This document shows positions 55,863 to 64,000 of a stretch of DNA of 64,000 nt, piece by piece (position 1 is the stretch's first letter; the number at the start of each line of letters is the position of its first letter). The notes under the pieces were generated by a model. That model was not told the DNA's origin and made no database searches. It worked only from the letters and a program-made list of their open reading frames with translations. A program made the position numbers and the translations under genes. Source of the stretch: Sphingobacteriaceae bacterium (GTDB lineage: Bacteria > Bacteroidota > Bacteroidia > B-17B0 > Aurantibacillaceae); assembly GCA_002319075.1 (NCBI GenBank), contig NVQB01000001.1:4960001-5024000 (forward strand). The letters run 5' to 3'.

Positions 55863-56690
55863 CTATAGTCCCGTACCAAAGCTCATTATGCTTTCACGTT
55901 TCATTGGCTGAATCGTCATTACCGGGATAGCACTTATATCAACTATTTTTTGAGAATCTGTTCCTTTAAAAAATTCGCGAACGCCCAGGTCAGGTTTGTT
56001 CATGATCATAATTAGATCGGCTTCAATCTTATCAGCGTAATCTACTACACTTTGAGCGATATCGAGAGTAGGAATAGACTTATTTGTGCAGGAGATTCCT
56101 TTGCTCTTAATAAATTGTTTTACCTGGTGAGAGTAGGCTAGAAGCTTGTTTTCATAATCAGCATCTTTGGCATCAAAAACGCCAAGAATACGTATACTCG
56201 CGCCAAAGTATTTAGCAAATTGTATCGCTATATCTGTTTTTTCGCGGGTTTCCGCAGAAAGATCAAGGGGTAATAAAATATTTTCACAACCATCGCGGTG
56301 ATCATTTCCACGAATGGTAATTACCGGGCAAGGTGCTTTTCTTATCAGTTTGCTGGCGCTGGAACCTATAATGTTACGGAACTTCATATGACTTTCAAGT
56401 CCTGCAATTATAAGAGTAGCATTAATTTCCCCCGCAACTCTATCAGTTTCATCATAAATATCGCCCTTAACGCTCATAAAGTCTGTAGGGACAGTACTTT
56501 CTTGTTCGGTTTGTTTGGCAAGTTTGGCCAGAGCTTCGAAGCTTTCGTCGCCAGGAGCCTGATAAACATGTAGCAACACCAATTTTGAGTGCGTGTATTT
56601 TGCTAAATTGTAGGATTGCTTTACAGCAGCTAATGATTGTTTGGTAAAATCAATGGGAATTAGAATAATTCCTCTTTCTTTAATTTGCAT
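55863..56690 (-). CDS. Universal stress protein with two Usp domains
   Basis: 275 residues. Two UspA folds, about 1-140 and 145-265. The first carries IIGSSASKLIRKAPCPVITI, close to the ATP-binding G-x2-G-x9-G-S/T pattern. In the second the matching site reads KGTDSQKIVDISAIPVMTI and is weaker. Cytoplasmic; likely a stress or dormancy factor. Convergent with the DUF4835 gene and divergent from rpsP. Confidence 0.9.
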   Translation of the reverse strand: MQIKERGIILIPIDFTKQSLAAVKQSYNLAKYTHSKLVLLHVYQAPGDESFEALAKLAKQTEQESTVPTDFMSVKGDIYDETDRVAGEINATLIIAGLESHMKFRNIIGSSASKLIRKAPCPVITIRGNDHRDGCENILLPLDLSAETREKTDIAIQFAKYFGASIRILGVFDAKDADYENKLLAYSHQVKQFIKSKGISCTNKSIPTLDIAQSVVDYADKIEADLIMIMNKPDLGVREFFKGTDSQKIVDISAIPVMTIQPMKRESIMSFGTGL

Positions 56691-56760
56691 AGGGAAAATA
56701 ATTAGCAGGTACGAAATTAGGAGTTTTAATCGGTTTTACCTGTATTTTTGTTAGGTTTTT

Positions 56761-56791
56761 TTGGTAAAACCAGATTAAAGTTGGATATTTG
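56761..56791 (+). promoter_or_regulatory. rpsP promoter
   Basis: TTG at 56761-56763, 20-base spacer, GATATTTG at 56784-56791 (seven of eight to TAnnTTTG), 29 bases before the rpsP ATG. Confidence 0.65.
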
Positions 56792-56819
56792 CATCCTCAA
56801 ATTTTAAAACAATAAAAAA

Positions 56820-57353
56820 ATGGCAGTAAAGATTAGACTACAAAGACATGGTAAGAAAGATAAAGCTTTCTTTCATTTAGTAGTTGCGGATGGTCGTGCA
56901 CCACGTGATGGAAAATTCATTGAAAAATTAGGAACTTATAATCCTAATTCAAACCCTGCAACTATTGACCTTAATTTTGATTCAACTTTAAGTTGGTTAA
57001 TGAAAGGCGCTCAACCTACAGATACAGCTCGTGCGATTCTTTCGTACAAAGGTATTATGATGAAAAAACACTTATTAGAAGGTGTTAAAAAAGGCGCTTT
57101 AACCGAAGCTCAGGTGGAAGAAAAATTCAACAAATGGGTTGGCGAAAAAGCAGGTAAAATTGTTGGAAAAAGCGATCGTTTAAAAACTGAGTCAAGCAAA
57201 CAAGCTTCTGAACGCCACAAAGCAGAAACAGCAGCAAAAGATGCGAAAGCAGCTAAAATTGCAGCTAAAAATGCAGCAGCAGCAGAAACACCAGCAGTTG
57301 AATCAGAAGCTCCAGCTACAGATGCACCCGCTTCAGAAGAAACTAACGGATAA
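56820..57353 (+). CDS. rpsP: 30S ribosomal protein S16
   Basis: 177 residues. The core (about 1-85: [20 protein letters not shown], then [18 protein letters not shown]) is standard S16. The remaining 90 residues form a Lys/Ala-rich helix and an acidic Ala/Pro/Glu tail; a long tail is usual in Bacteroidota. Strong terminator follows. Confidence 0.97.
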   Translation: MAVKIRLQRHGKKDKAFFHLVVADGRAPRDGKFIEKLGTYNPNSNPATIDLNFDSTLSWLMKGAQPTDTARAILSYKGIMMKKHLLEGVKKGALTEAQVEEKFNKWVGEKAGKIVGKSDRLKTESSKQASERHKAETAAKDAKAAKIAAKNAAAAETPAVESEAPATDAPASEETNG

Positions 57354-57374
57354 ATAAAACTCTTAATTATATTT

Positions 57375-57406
57375 AAACCGTCCCGCTTCCGGGACGGTTT
57401 TTTTTT
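57375..57406 (+). terminator. rpsP terminator
   Basis: Perfect 11-bp stem (AAACCGTCCCG with CGGGACGGTTT), loop CTTC, then nine T. It ends 14 bases before the next ATG. Confidence 0.96.
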
Positions 57407-57420
57407 GTTATTTTGCGCCC

Positions 57421-58269
57421 ATGTACGTGATATTAGCCGATAGCGGATCAACGAAGACTGACTGGATACTTTTAAAAGACTCTGAAGTTATTAAAGAGGT
57501 AAAAACCATTGGCTTTAATCCTTATTTTCAAACAGTAGAGCAGATAAGCGCTGAACTGATCAATAACCTAAAGCCACACTTTCATAACCACCTTCAAGAA
57601 GTTGAGGAGGTACATTACTATGGTACTGGCTGTTCTACGGATGCGAATCGTAATTTGATAAAAGAGAGTATAACTAAGGCTCTTGGTATTTCTAAAGTAA
57701 ATGTCGATCATGATCTTTTAGCAGCGGCACGGGCATTGTGTAAAAAGGAGTGGGGAATAGCCTGTATTCTTGGTACCGGCAGCAATAGTTGTCTTTACAA
57801 CGGCAAAGATATTCTTGAAAATGTTCCTTCAACAGGTTATTTATGGAGCGATTACGGTGGAGGATCACAAATAGGAAAGTATTTTATACGTGATTATTTT
57901 GAAGGAAGAACACCTTCTGAAGTGGTTAAAGCTTTTGAAGATGCCGGCTACAACAGAGAAGTTATTCTGGATAATGTTTATAAACACAGTGTACCTGGAA
58001 GATATCTCGCTTCGATAAATGGGTTTGTTTGTACGCATTTAAATCATCCTTACATTATTAGCCTTTTAAAGGAATGCTTCGAATCTTTCTTTGTTCAGCA
58101 GATTAATAAGTATTCAGAATCAAGAAAATACACCGTGCATACTGTTGGATCTATTGGGTATTATTATAAAGACCTTATAGCCGAGGTTGCAGCAAAACAT
58201 GGTTACACAATGGGCACAGTAATTAGATCGCCTATGGAAGGTTTGATAAACTTTCATTCAAATTTATAA
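57421..58269 (+). CDS. BadF/BadG/BcrA-type ATPase, probable N-acetylglucosamine kinase
   Basis: 282 residues. Actin-fold ATPase blocks: phosphate 1 in MYVILADSGSTKTDWILLKD, GTGCS near 65-70, phosphate 2 in ACILGTGSNSCLYNG, and the adenosine region LWSDYGGGSQIGKYF. Members phosphorylate amino sugars, mainly GlcNAc, for recycling of wall material. The kinase assignment follows the family and is not proved. It begins 14 bases after the rpsP terminator and is followed after four bases by the spermidine-synthase-like gene. Confidence 0.88.
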   Translation: MYVILADSGSTKTDWILLKDSEVIKEVKTIGFNPYFQTVEQISAELINNLKPHFHNHLQEVEEVHYYGTGCSTDANRNLIKESITKALGISKVNVDHDLLAAARALCKKEWGIACILGTGSNSCLYNGKDILENVPSTGYLWSDYGGGSQIGKYFIRDYFEGRTPSEVVKAFEDAGYNREVILDNVYKHSVPGRYLASINGFVCTHLNHPYIISLLKECFESFFVQQINKYSESRKYTVHTVGSIGYYYKDLIAEVAAKHGYTMGTVIRSPMEGLINFHSNL

Positions 58270-58273
58270 ATCC

Positions 58274-59713
58274 ATGCTAAAAAAATTGCTGCTACTTAGT
58301 TTTGTTGAAGGCGCTGCAGTAATGGCTGCAGAGTTGTGCGGAGCGAAACTTTTAGCACCTGTTTTTGGAAGCAGTCTTTATGTTTGGGCTTCTGTAATGG
58401 GCATTACGCTGGCTGCGCTGGCTTCTGGTTATTTTTTCGGCGGAAGGGTCTCCGAAAAAAAAAACAATCATTCTCTTAATCTATTTCGCTTGCTGAGTGC
58501 GGCAGCTATGTTTCTTTTGATAATGCCGGTTATCAGTTATTATCTGGTACCTCGCATCTCGTATCTTCCTTTTTTAACAGGCGTGGTTGCAAGTACTTTG
58601 GCTTTGTTATTTCCTCCCATTTTTTTTTTAGGAGCAAGTTCTCCCTTATTTATTTTAGTACAAACTTCAGAAAATGAAAAAGCAGGAAAAGTAAGCGGTA
58701 CTGTTTACGCGGTTTCTACGCTAGGTGGTATTTTTGCAACGTTTCTATGCGGCTTTTATTTCATTCCTGAATTTGGATTAAACACTTGTTTACTTGCGTT
58801 TGGAGCTGTTTTATTTGTAATGAATGTTTTTGTATTCCGAGTTTTTAAAGGGCTTCATTTTTTTTTAGCAATTTCTTTCGCGTATCTTAACCTTCAGTTT
58901 ACTGAAAAGAAAAAAGATTTTTTGCTGAGTTCTGATAGCATACTCGGATACTTACAAGTAAGAGATCTAATGGATGGAAGGAAAAAACCTTACCGCATTT
59001 TAACCATCAATGATATCATTCAAAGTGAGATGGATTTACAAAGTAAAAGATCACTTTCAAAATATGTAACGTTAATTGACACACTGTTGAAGAACATCTC
59101 GGTTAAGCAGAACGCCCTGGTATTGGGTTTGGGGGGAGGATTAACCGCTAATCTTTTAGTGAAAAAAAATTATAGAACAGAAGGAGTAGAGTTGGATGCA
59201 AGAATTACCAAAGCTGCAAGAGATTTTTTTTACCTTGATGAAACTGTAAAAACATATGACGAGGACGCGCGTTATTTTTTAAATCATTGTGATAAGAAAT
59301 ACCAGGTTATACTTGTGGATATATTCAAAGGAGAAGAACAGCCTTCTCATGTGCTTACTTTGGAAAGTCTTAAGAAACTAAAACAAAATATCACAGATTC
59401 TTCGGTTATCCTCATTAACTGGCATGGTTACACAAGCGATGCAAAAGGTTTGGGTACAGCTATTTTAAACAATACGTTGCAAAGGGCAGGATATAAAGTG
59501 AAGTTATGTTCTTATTCTTTAAACGAAGCTTACCGCAATATTCTCTTCGTAGCCTCTCTGAAAGAGTTAGGTATTTTGCCATATGAATTAAACGAAAAAT
59601 TGCAGGAGGTTACTTTATGTAACACTGATAACGCTCCACTACTTGAAAAATATAATGCAAAAGCAAACAAAGCCTGGCGCTTAAATTATTTGCGCTACTA
59701 CCAGGGAAATTAA
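58274..59713 (+). CDS. Membrane protein fused to a spermidine-synthase-like domain
   Basis: 479 residues. About six N-terminal helices (1-215), starting MLKKLLLLSFVEGAAVMAAEL. The cytoplasmic C-terminal half is a methyltransferase fold of the spermidine synthase superfamily: SAM/dcSAM loop LVLGLGGGLTANLL (about 278-291), VELDARI acidic site, DARYFL and VILVDIFKG. Such fusions occur widely, and their product is unknown; it may not make spermidine. Four bases after the GlcNAc-kinase-like gene, so probably co-transcribed. Confidence 0.87.
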   Translation: MLKKLLLLSFVEGAAVMAAELCGAKLLAPVFGSSLYVWASVMGITLAALASGYFFGGRVSEKKNNHSLNLFRLLSAAAMFLLIMPVISYYLVPRISYLPFLTGVVASTLALLFPPIFFLGASSPLFILVQTSENEKAGKVSGTVYAVSTLGGIFATFLCGFYFIPEFGLNTCLLAFGAVLFVMNVFVFRVFKGLHFFLAISFAYLNLQFTEKKKDFLLSSDSILGYLQVRDLMDGRKKPYRILTINDIIQSEMDLQSKRSLSKYVTLIDTLLKNISVKQNALVLGLGGGLTANLLVKKNYRTEGVELDARITKAARDFFYLDETVKTYDEDARYFLNHCDKKYQVILVDIFKGEEQPSHVLTLESLKKLKQNITDSSVILINWHGYTSDAKGLGTAILNNTLQRAGYKVKLCSYSLNEAYRNILFVASLKELGILPYELNEKLQEVTLCNTDNAPLLEKYNAKANKAWRLNYLRYYQGN

Positions 59714-60167
59714 ATCAGTAAAAAAGTAATTTGTCTTGGTGCTTTTGTTTTCTTTATAGTTTAATTCGTAATAATACTGCCGGCGGGAAGTCCTGGTTCA
59801 CTGAAGGTTTCAATCGAAGTAAGTTCGGTTCAAAAAGCTTTTGTCCACATGAATTTTAATTAAAAAGTTCCTTTCAATAAACACGGCATTTCTGATTATA
59901 CTGAGCAAACGTTTTAAGAAATTGCCAGACATTAATTGAAAATCAGAAATTCTACCTTTTTAAATAATGTAATTGCTTTTTGCCGTGGGGTAAATTCTCA
60001 TTATCTTTTATAGCGCCGTAAAGATTTGTTATAGTACTAAAACCGATGTTTTGCAGAAGATATGTTGCGGCCTGTATCAAGTATTTACCAGATAGCGATT
60101 TGCCTGAATGTTTTTTTTAGTTTTTTATAAAGGATTACTGAAAAGGTATTATTAATTTTAAGATTGA
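59714..60167. other. 454-base gap with coding remnants
   Basis: No intact gene. It contains the rhodanese remnant at 59952-60110 (minus). A second short open stretch on the minus strand ending near 59760 (KLFEPNLLRLKPSVNQDF) may be another remnant but I could not assign it. A 10-bp inverted repeat (ATTTCTGATT near 59890, AATCAGAAAT near 59940) is also present. Confidence 0.55.
59952..60110 (-). pseudogene. Remnant of a rhodanese-domain protein (C-terminal part)
   Basis: 52 codons in one frame, ending at a TAG at 59952. They read HSGKSLSGKYLIQAATYLLQ then NIGFSTITNLYGAIKD, the end of a rhodanese fold: active-loop 'xSGxxS' followed by 'AAxYLxxxGFxxVxNLxGGI'. The catalytic cysteine position before HSG is lost: the frame meets a stop (TAA) two codons upstream within an A run. 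The N-terminal half is not found. Rhodaneses transfer sulfur; this copy cannot be active. Confidence 0.65.
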
Positions 60168-60989
60168 GTGTGGCGGACCTTTACATATGCTTTACTGATT
60201 TTTTTGTTAGGATGCAGAAAGGATCCTGTTATATGGCAAATCGAAAATTTAAACAATAATAGTATTTCGGTATTCGGTCACGGCGGAATGGGGATATATA
60301 ATAGTTATCCTATGAACTCCTATGAATCTTTGTCAGAGTGTATGGACAAAGGAGTTGATGGAACTGAAATGGACGTCTGTGTTACAAAAGACAGTGTACT
60401 TATATTATGTCATACGCAAGATCTCGACGAAAATACAGATTGCAGTGGTTTAATTAGGAATAGCAACTCACGTGACCTGCAGGGATGTCGTTTTAAAAAG
60501 CCCTTATTTTCAAAGGCAAATCTTATTGAGGCGTCCTATTTTTTTGAAAGGGTGCAGAGGAGCGAAAAACAGATTTTTACTTTTGATTGTAAAACTATGG
60601 ATGATAGCTACGAGTATTACGAACTCTTTGCAAGAGCCTTACTAAAACATATTAATAAATATAAATTACAGAACAACTGTTTTATTGAAAGTTTCAATGT
60701 AGACTTTTTGAAAATTGTTCAATCGAAAAATAAAGATCTTCGTTTGTTTTTATATACTGATGAGAGTACGGTTGGTTTGGCAACTGCAAAAGAAATATCT
60801 CTTTACGGGCTTACCATGGATATGGCGAAGATTAGTGAAGAGGAAATTGAGCAAGCTCATAAGCAAAATCTAAGAATTGCATTGTTCAACGCATCCACAG
60901 AAAAAGACAATTTGGAAGCTATTCAAAAAAATCCTGATTATATACAAAGTGATAAAGTTGAATATTTAATAAATGCTTTGAAGGAATAA
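60168..60989 (+). CDS. Glycerophosphodiester phosphodiesterase family lipoprotein
   Basis: 273 residues, start codon GTG at 60168; an in-frame stop lies just upstream and no ATG precedes the signal. Lipid Cys at 16 in FLLGC. GDPD catalytic features: FGHGGMG (first His), GVDGTEMDVCVTKD (Glu and Asp metal ligands), LILCHTQDLDENT (second His). It should hydrolyse glycerophosphodiesters to glycerol-3-phosphate and an alcohol at the envelope. Isolated gene with its own terminator. Confidence 0.85.
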   Translation: MWRTFTYALLIFLLGCRKDPVIWQIENLNNNSISVFGHGGMGIYNSYPMNSYESLSECMDKGVDGTEMDVCVTKDSVLILCHTQDLDENTDCSGLIRNSNSRDLQGCRFKKPLFSKANLIEASYFFERVQRSEKQIFTFDCKTMDDSYEYYELFARALLKHINKYKLQNNCFIESFNVDFLKIVQSKNKDLRLFLYTDESTVGLATAKEISLYGLTMDMAKISEEEIEQAHKQNLRIALFNASTEKDNLEAIQKNPDYIQSDKVEYLINALKE

Positions 60990-61014
60990 GTTTCGTTTAA
61001 AGTTTAAGTTTTAC

Positions 61015-61047
61015 AAAAAAACCGCCCTTTATTAAGAGCGGTTTTTT
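61015..61047. terminator. Bidirectional terminator between GDPD and pnp genes
   Basis: AAAAAACCGCCCTT and AAGAGCGGTTTTTT with one mismatch, loop TATT, and A and T runs on both sides; serves both convergent genes. Confidence 0.88.
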
Positions 61048-61085
61048 ATTAGAGTTAACCAGGCCAGATTCAAGCTTTAGTATTT

Positions 61086-63236
61086 TTAAGCTTCTTTTTT
61101 CTCAGGTCTTTCAACATGCCCTTCCGGTTTCGGTAAAAGAACTTTGCGGCTTAATTTGATTTTTTTGGTTTTAGGATCATCTCCCACATATTTTACTTCG
61201 ATGGTATCACCTTCTTTTAATAAACCTTCTAAAGTATCAATACGTTTCCAGTCGTATTCGCTGATGTGTAATAAACCATCTTTACCTGGCATTATCTCTA
61301 CAAATGCACCGTAAGGCATAATTGTTTTTACTTTAGCCTGGTAAACGTCTCCTAGTTCAGGAACGGCTACTATACCTTTAATGCGATTCTTCGCAGCTGT
61401 TACGTCTGCTAAGTTTGTACCAAAGATCTCTACAATACCATTTTTTCCATCTTCAGTAATGACGATAGTTGTATTGGTAGTTTTTTGCATCTCTTGAATA
61501 ACTTTTCCTCCTGGTCCGATTATGGCACCAATGAATTCACCAGCTATAACAATCTTCTCAAAACGAGGAGCATGTGGTTTGTAATCTTCACGTGGTTTTT
61601 CAATGGCTTTCAGCATTTCGTTCATAATGTGTAAACGTCCTTCTTTAGCTTGTGCCATAGCTTTCGCCATTACTTCATAAGGTAAACCATTTACTTTTAA
61701 ATCCATTTGAACTGCTGTGATACCGTCTTTTGTACCACATACTTTAAAATCCATATCACCTAAATGATCTTCATCACCTAATATATCCGATAAAATAGCA
61801 TAACCGCCTTTGTCATCTGTAATTAAACCCATAGCGATACCAGCAACCGGCTTCTTAATTTGAACACCCGCATCCATTAAAGCTAACGAACCTGCGCAAA
61901 CAGTTGCCATACTTGATGAACCATTACTTTCTAAAATATCGCTCACTACACGAATGGTATATCCTGAATCAGATGGAACAACTTTTTTCAAAGCACGTAA
62001 AGCTAAGTTACCGTGACCAACTTCGCGGCGACCAACGCCACGGTTAGGTTTTGCTTCACCTGTACTGAACCCGGGGAAGTTGTAATGTAAAATAAAAGTT
62101 TCTTCGCCTTGATTAAAGGCTCCGTCAATTCTTAATTTGTCCATTGGAGTTCCTAAAGTCACTGTGGTTAAAGATTGCGTTTCTCCACGTGTAAAAACTG
62201 AACTACCGTGTGGTGAAGGGAGGTAACCTACTTCAGCCCAGATAGGACGGATCTGATCGGTTTTACGACCATCTAAGCGTACTTTTTCATCAATCGCTAA
62301 ACGACGAACCGCAACGTATTCTACTTCGTGGTAATATTTGTTAATTAACGACTCAATTGGCTTCAATTCCTCAGGAGTGTATTGTTTTTTGAATTCTTCT
62401 AAAGGAGCTTTGAAATTTACTTTACGGTTGTTTTTGTTCGGATCTAATTTTTTAGCGGCCGCGTAAACTGCATCGTAAGTTTCTTTCATTACTTTTGCTT
62501 TCAAATCGGCATCATTGGTTTCGTGGTTGTATTCACGTTTTGGTTTTAAACCAGCTTTTACAGCAAATTCGTTGATAGCTTTGATTTGAACTTTAATAGC
62601 TTCGTGCGCAAATTTAATTGCTTCTAACATTTCTTCTTCACTTACTTCGCTCATTTCACCTTCTACCATCGCTATATCCGTAGCCGAAGCTGCAACGATC
62701 ATCTCCAGGGTGTTACCAACCATTTGAGATTTTGTTGGATTGATAACTAATTTGCCATCAATTTTAGCAACACGAACTTCACTAACCGGACCATTGAAGG
62801 GAATGTCACTCACTGCAATAGCAGCAGCAGCAGCTAAACCTACAAGAGCGTCAGGCATATTTTCTTTATCAGATGAAATTAATGACAACATTAATTGTGT
62901 ATCTGCGTGGTAATCTTCCGGAAATTGTGGACGTAAAGCACGGTCAACGATACGGCTAATCAATACTTCATAGTCAGATAATTTTGCTTCACGTTTAAAG
63001 AAGCCTCCCGGGAAACGGCCTGCCGAAGCATATTTTTCCTGGTAATCAACTGTTAAAGGTAAGAAGTCTACGCCTTCTTTTGCGTCTTTGTTACTTACAA
63101 TGGTAGCAAGGATCATGGTATCTCCTAATCTTACTACTACTGATCCATCAGCTTGTTTGGCCAATTTGCCTGTTTCTAAGCTTACCATGCGGCCATCGCC
63201 GAGGTCAAAGCTGTGGGTGATTCCTGTTTGTGACAT
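61086..63236 (-). CDS. pnp: Polyribonucleotide nucleotidyltransferase (PNPase)
   Basis: 716 residues. Phosphorolytic 3'-5' exoribonuclease of the RNA degradosome type. Two RNase PH domains (about 10-230 and 330-550), with the second carrying [20 protein letters not shown] and [14 protein letters not shown] domain around [16 protein letters not shown]1 domain [20 protein letters not shown] near the end. Encoded downstream of rpsO, the classic order. Confidence 0.99.
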   Translation of the reverse strand: MSQTGITHSFDLGDGRMVSLETGKLAKQADGSVVVRLGDTMILATIVSNKDAKEGVDFLPLTVDYQEKYASAGRFPGGFFKREAKLSDYEVLISRIVDRALRPQFPEDYHADTQLMLSLISSDKENMPDALVGLAAAAAIAVSDIPFNGPVSEVRVAKIDGKLVINPTKSQMVGNTLEMIVAASATDIAMVEGEMSEVSEEEMLEAIKFAHEAIKVQIKAINEFAVKAGLKPKREYNHETNDADLKAKVMKETYDAVYAAAKKLDPNKNNRKVNFKAPLEEFKKQYTPEELKPIESLINKYYHEVEYVAVRRLAIDEKVRLDGRKTDQIRPIWAEVGYLPSPHGSSVFTRGETQSLTTVTLGTPMDKLRIDGAFNQGEETFILHYNFPGFSTGEAKPNRGVGRREVGHGNLALRALKKVVPSDSGYTIRVVSDILESNGSSSMATVCAGSLALMDAGVQIKKPVAGIAMGLITDDKGGYAILSDILGDEDHLGDMDFKVCGTKDGITAVQMDLKVNGLPYEVMAKAMAQAKEGRLHIMNEMLKAIEKPREDYKPHAPRFEKIVIAGEFIGAIIGPGGKVIQEMQKTTNTTIVITEDGKNGIVEIFGTNLADVTAAKNRIKGIVAVPELGDVYQAKVKTIMPYGAFVEIMPGKDGLLHISEYDWKRIDTLEGLLKEGDTIEVKYVGDDPKTKKIKLSRKVLLPKPEGHVERPEKKEA

Positions 63237-63304
63237 GTTTTTATTTTTTTGTTTTATGTTCCGACGTTTTCGAAACGGGTTTATATTGTTTTATTTTTCT
63301 TTTC

Positions 63305-63398
63305 AACACAGAGGTACTGAGGCCACTGAGTTTTAGTTTTGTTTTTAACCAAACTAAATGTCTTCTTTGCTACCCGGCGGCTTCCGTACCTCAGTGTT
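63305..63398. repeat. Imperfect inverted repeat between pnp and rpsO
   Basis: Arms AACACAGAGGTACTGAGGCC (63305-63324) and GGCTTCCGTACCTCAGTGTT (63379-63398) pair at 17 of 20 positions around 54 bases. The 'ACACAGAGGTAC' wording resembles intergenic repeats seen in this phylum. Confidence 0.6.
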
Positions 63399-63417
63399 TA
63401 AGCGTACCACGATTTAA

Positions 63418-63453
63418 CAAAAAAGGCACTTCGAAATTGTTATTCGAAATGCC
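63418..63453 (-). terminator. rpsO terminator
   Basis: On the minus strand an 11-bp stem with one mismatch (GGCATTTCGAA with TTCGAAGTGCC), loop of seven, then seven T. Confidence 0.85.
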
Positions 63454-63480
63454 CCCTTTAAATAAGTCTAATATCTTTAA

Positions 63481-63750
63481 TTATTTACGGATATCTAAAG
63501 TCTTAATGATCGCGCGGTAACGCATCAAATCATTTTTCTTTAAATAATCCAATAATGCACGACGCTTTCCTACTAAATTTAATAGAGCACGTTGTGTACC
63601 AAAATCTTTTTTATTACCTTTTAAGTGACCCGTTAAATGGTCAATACGAAGAGTAAATAATGCTATTTGTGATTCAGAGCTTCCAGTGTTTTTTTCCGTT
63701 CCACCGTGCTTCTTAAAAATGTCTTTTTTAACTTGTGATGATAAATACAT
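63481..63750 (-). CDS. rpsO: 30S ribosomal protein S15
   Basis: 89 residues. Central-domain binder of 16S rRNA. Starts MYLSSQVKKDIFKKHGGTEK; blocks TGSSESQIALFTLRIDHLTGHLK and GTQRALLNLVGKRRALLDYLKK. Served by an exact Bacteroidota promoter 25 bases upstream and its own terminator, so pnp may be transcribed mainly by readthrough or separately. Confidence 0.98.
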   Translation of the reverse strand: MYLSSQVKKDIFKKHGGTEKNTGSSESQIALFTLRIDHLTGHLKGNKKDFGTQRALLNLVGKRRALLDYLKKNDLMRYRAIIKTLDIRK

Positions 63751-63774
63751 TATTCTTTTTTTTTATTGAGGCGA

Positions 63775-63804
63775 CAAATATAATAAATAATTAATTAACC
63801 GCAA
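63775..63804 (-). promoter_or_regulatory. rpsO promoter
   Basis: On the minus strand TTG (63804-63802), 19-base spacer, TATATTTG (63782-63775): an exact match to the Bacteroidota pattern. Confidence 0.85.
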
Positions 63805-63881
63805 AAAATGTAAGCAAAATGCTTCTCTTTTTTAACTAATAAAACGATTCTGCCCAGCCATACAGGGTTGCTATTCAATTT

Positions 63882-64000
63882 CTATTGTTTTACGAGTTTA
63901 GTAACAGCATAAATCCTGTTATTCTGGAACAAGCGCACGCTATAAATGCCCGTTTCCTCATTTTCAATGGAAATTATATGATTGTTTCCTGAAACACTTT
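63882..64000 (-). CDS. C-terminal end of a T9SS cargo protein (partial)
   Basis: 39 codons open to the window edge, ending in TAG at 63882. The sequence IISIENEETGIYSVRLFQNN, then KLVKQ, matches the end of a type A T9SS sorting domain ('l..G.Y.v.l......v.KlvK'). The main body lies beyond the window. Confidence 0.75.
   Translation of the reverse strand, partial: SVSGNNHIISIENEETGIYSVRLFQNNRIYAVTKLVKQ

Overview
The window looks like a chromosomal segment of a member of the Bacteroidota. Several signals agree. Secreted proteins end in type IX secretion (T9SS) sorting domains. Promoters match the Bacteroidota pattern TTG-N19-TAnnTTTG (upstream of rpsL, rpsH and rpsO). Most start codons follow A-rich leaders without a Shine-Dalgarno sequence. 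The order bamD, rpoZ, coaBC, porD-like (DUF4835) is also typical of the phylum. Base composition is AT-rich. I cannot name a genus. No tRNA, rRNA, CRISPR array, prophage or intact insertion sequence was seen.

Layout. Positions 1-2000 hold an ABC transporter ATPase and the start of its membrane partner (minus strand). Then come a secreted protein with two ice-binding-like (DUF3494) domains and ruvB. Positions 5200-14550 carry a bacterial alpha-2-macroglobulin and penicillin-binding protein 1C, often neighbours in other bacteria, here separated by a decayed AAA/DUF4143 ATPase pseudogene on the opposite strand. Three small envelope genes of unknown function follow (14616-16673), then rpsA and a MuiA-like protein.

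Positions 20950-39370 are the main translation block: a 61-residue unknown protein, rpsL-rpsG-fusA, the S10 and spc clusters, secY-infA-rpmJ, and the alpha operon ending in rpoA-rplQ. The gene order is standard, but several intercistronic gaps hold strong hairpins, and one gap has its own promoter. A copy of a dispersed Bacteroidota-type repeat lies inside the S10 cluster.

Positions 39400-50100 hold an iron-uptake pair (TonB-dependent receptor and PepSY membrane protein) with a Fur-box-like palindrome upstream, a TerC protein, a T9SS-exported esterase, exonuclease III, an ABC-F ATPase with a degenerate second P-loop, and a subtilisin-like protease. Positions 50350-64000 hold a T9SS cargo protein, bamD-rpoZ-coaBC-porD, a universal stress protein, rpsP, a GlcNAc-kinase-like protein paired with a membrane spermidine-synthase-like protein, a rhodanese remnant, a glycerophosphodiesterase lipoprotein, rpsO-pnp, and the tail of one more T9SS cargo protein.

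Most of the window is conserved housekeeping sequence. I found no clear new defence or mobile system. The best leads are the three-gene envelope module, the palindrome-rich region before the iron receptor, the decayed ATPase with its adjacent tetranucleotide repeat, the intercistronic hairpins of the ribosomal operon, and altered active-site residues in CoaBC and the ABC-F protein.
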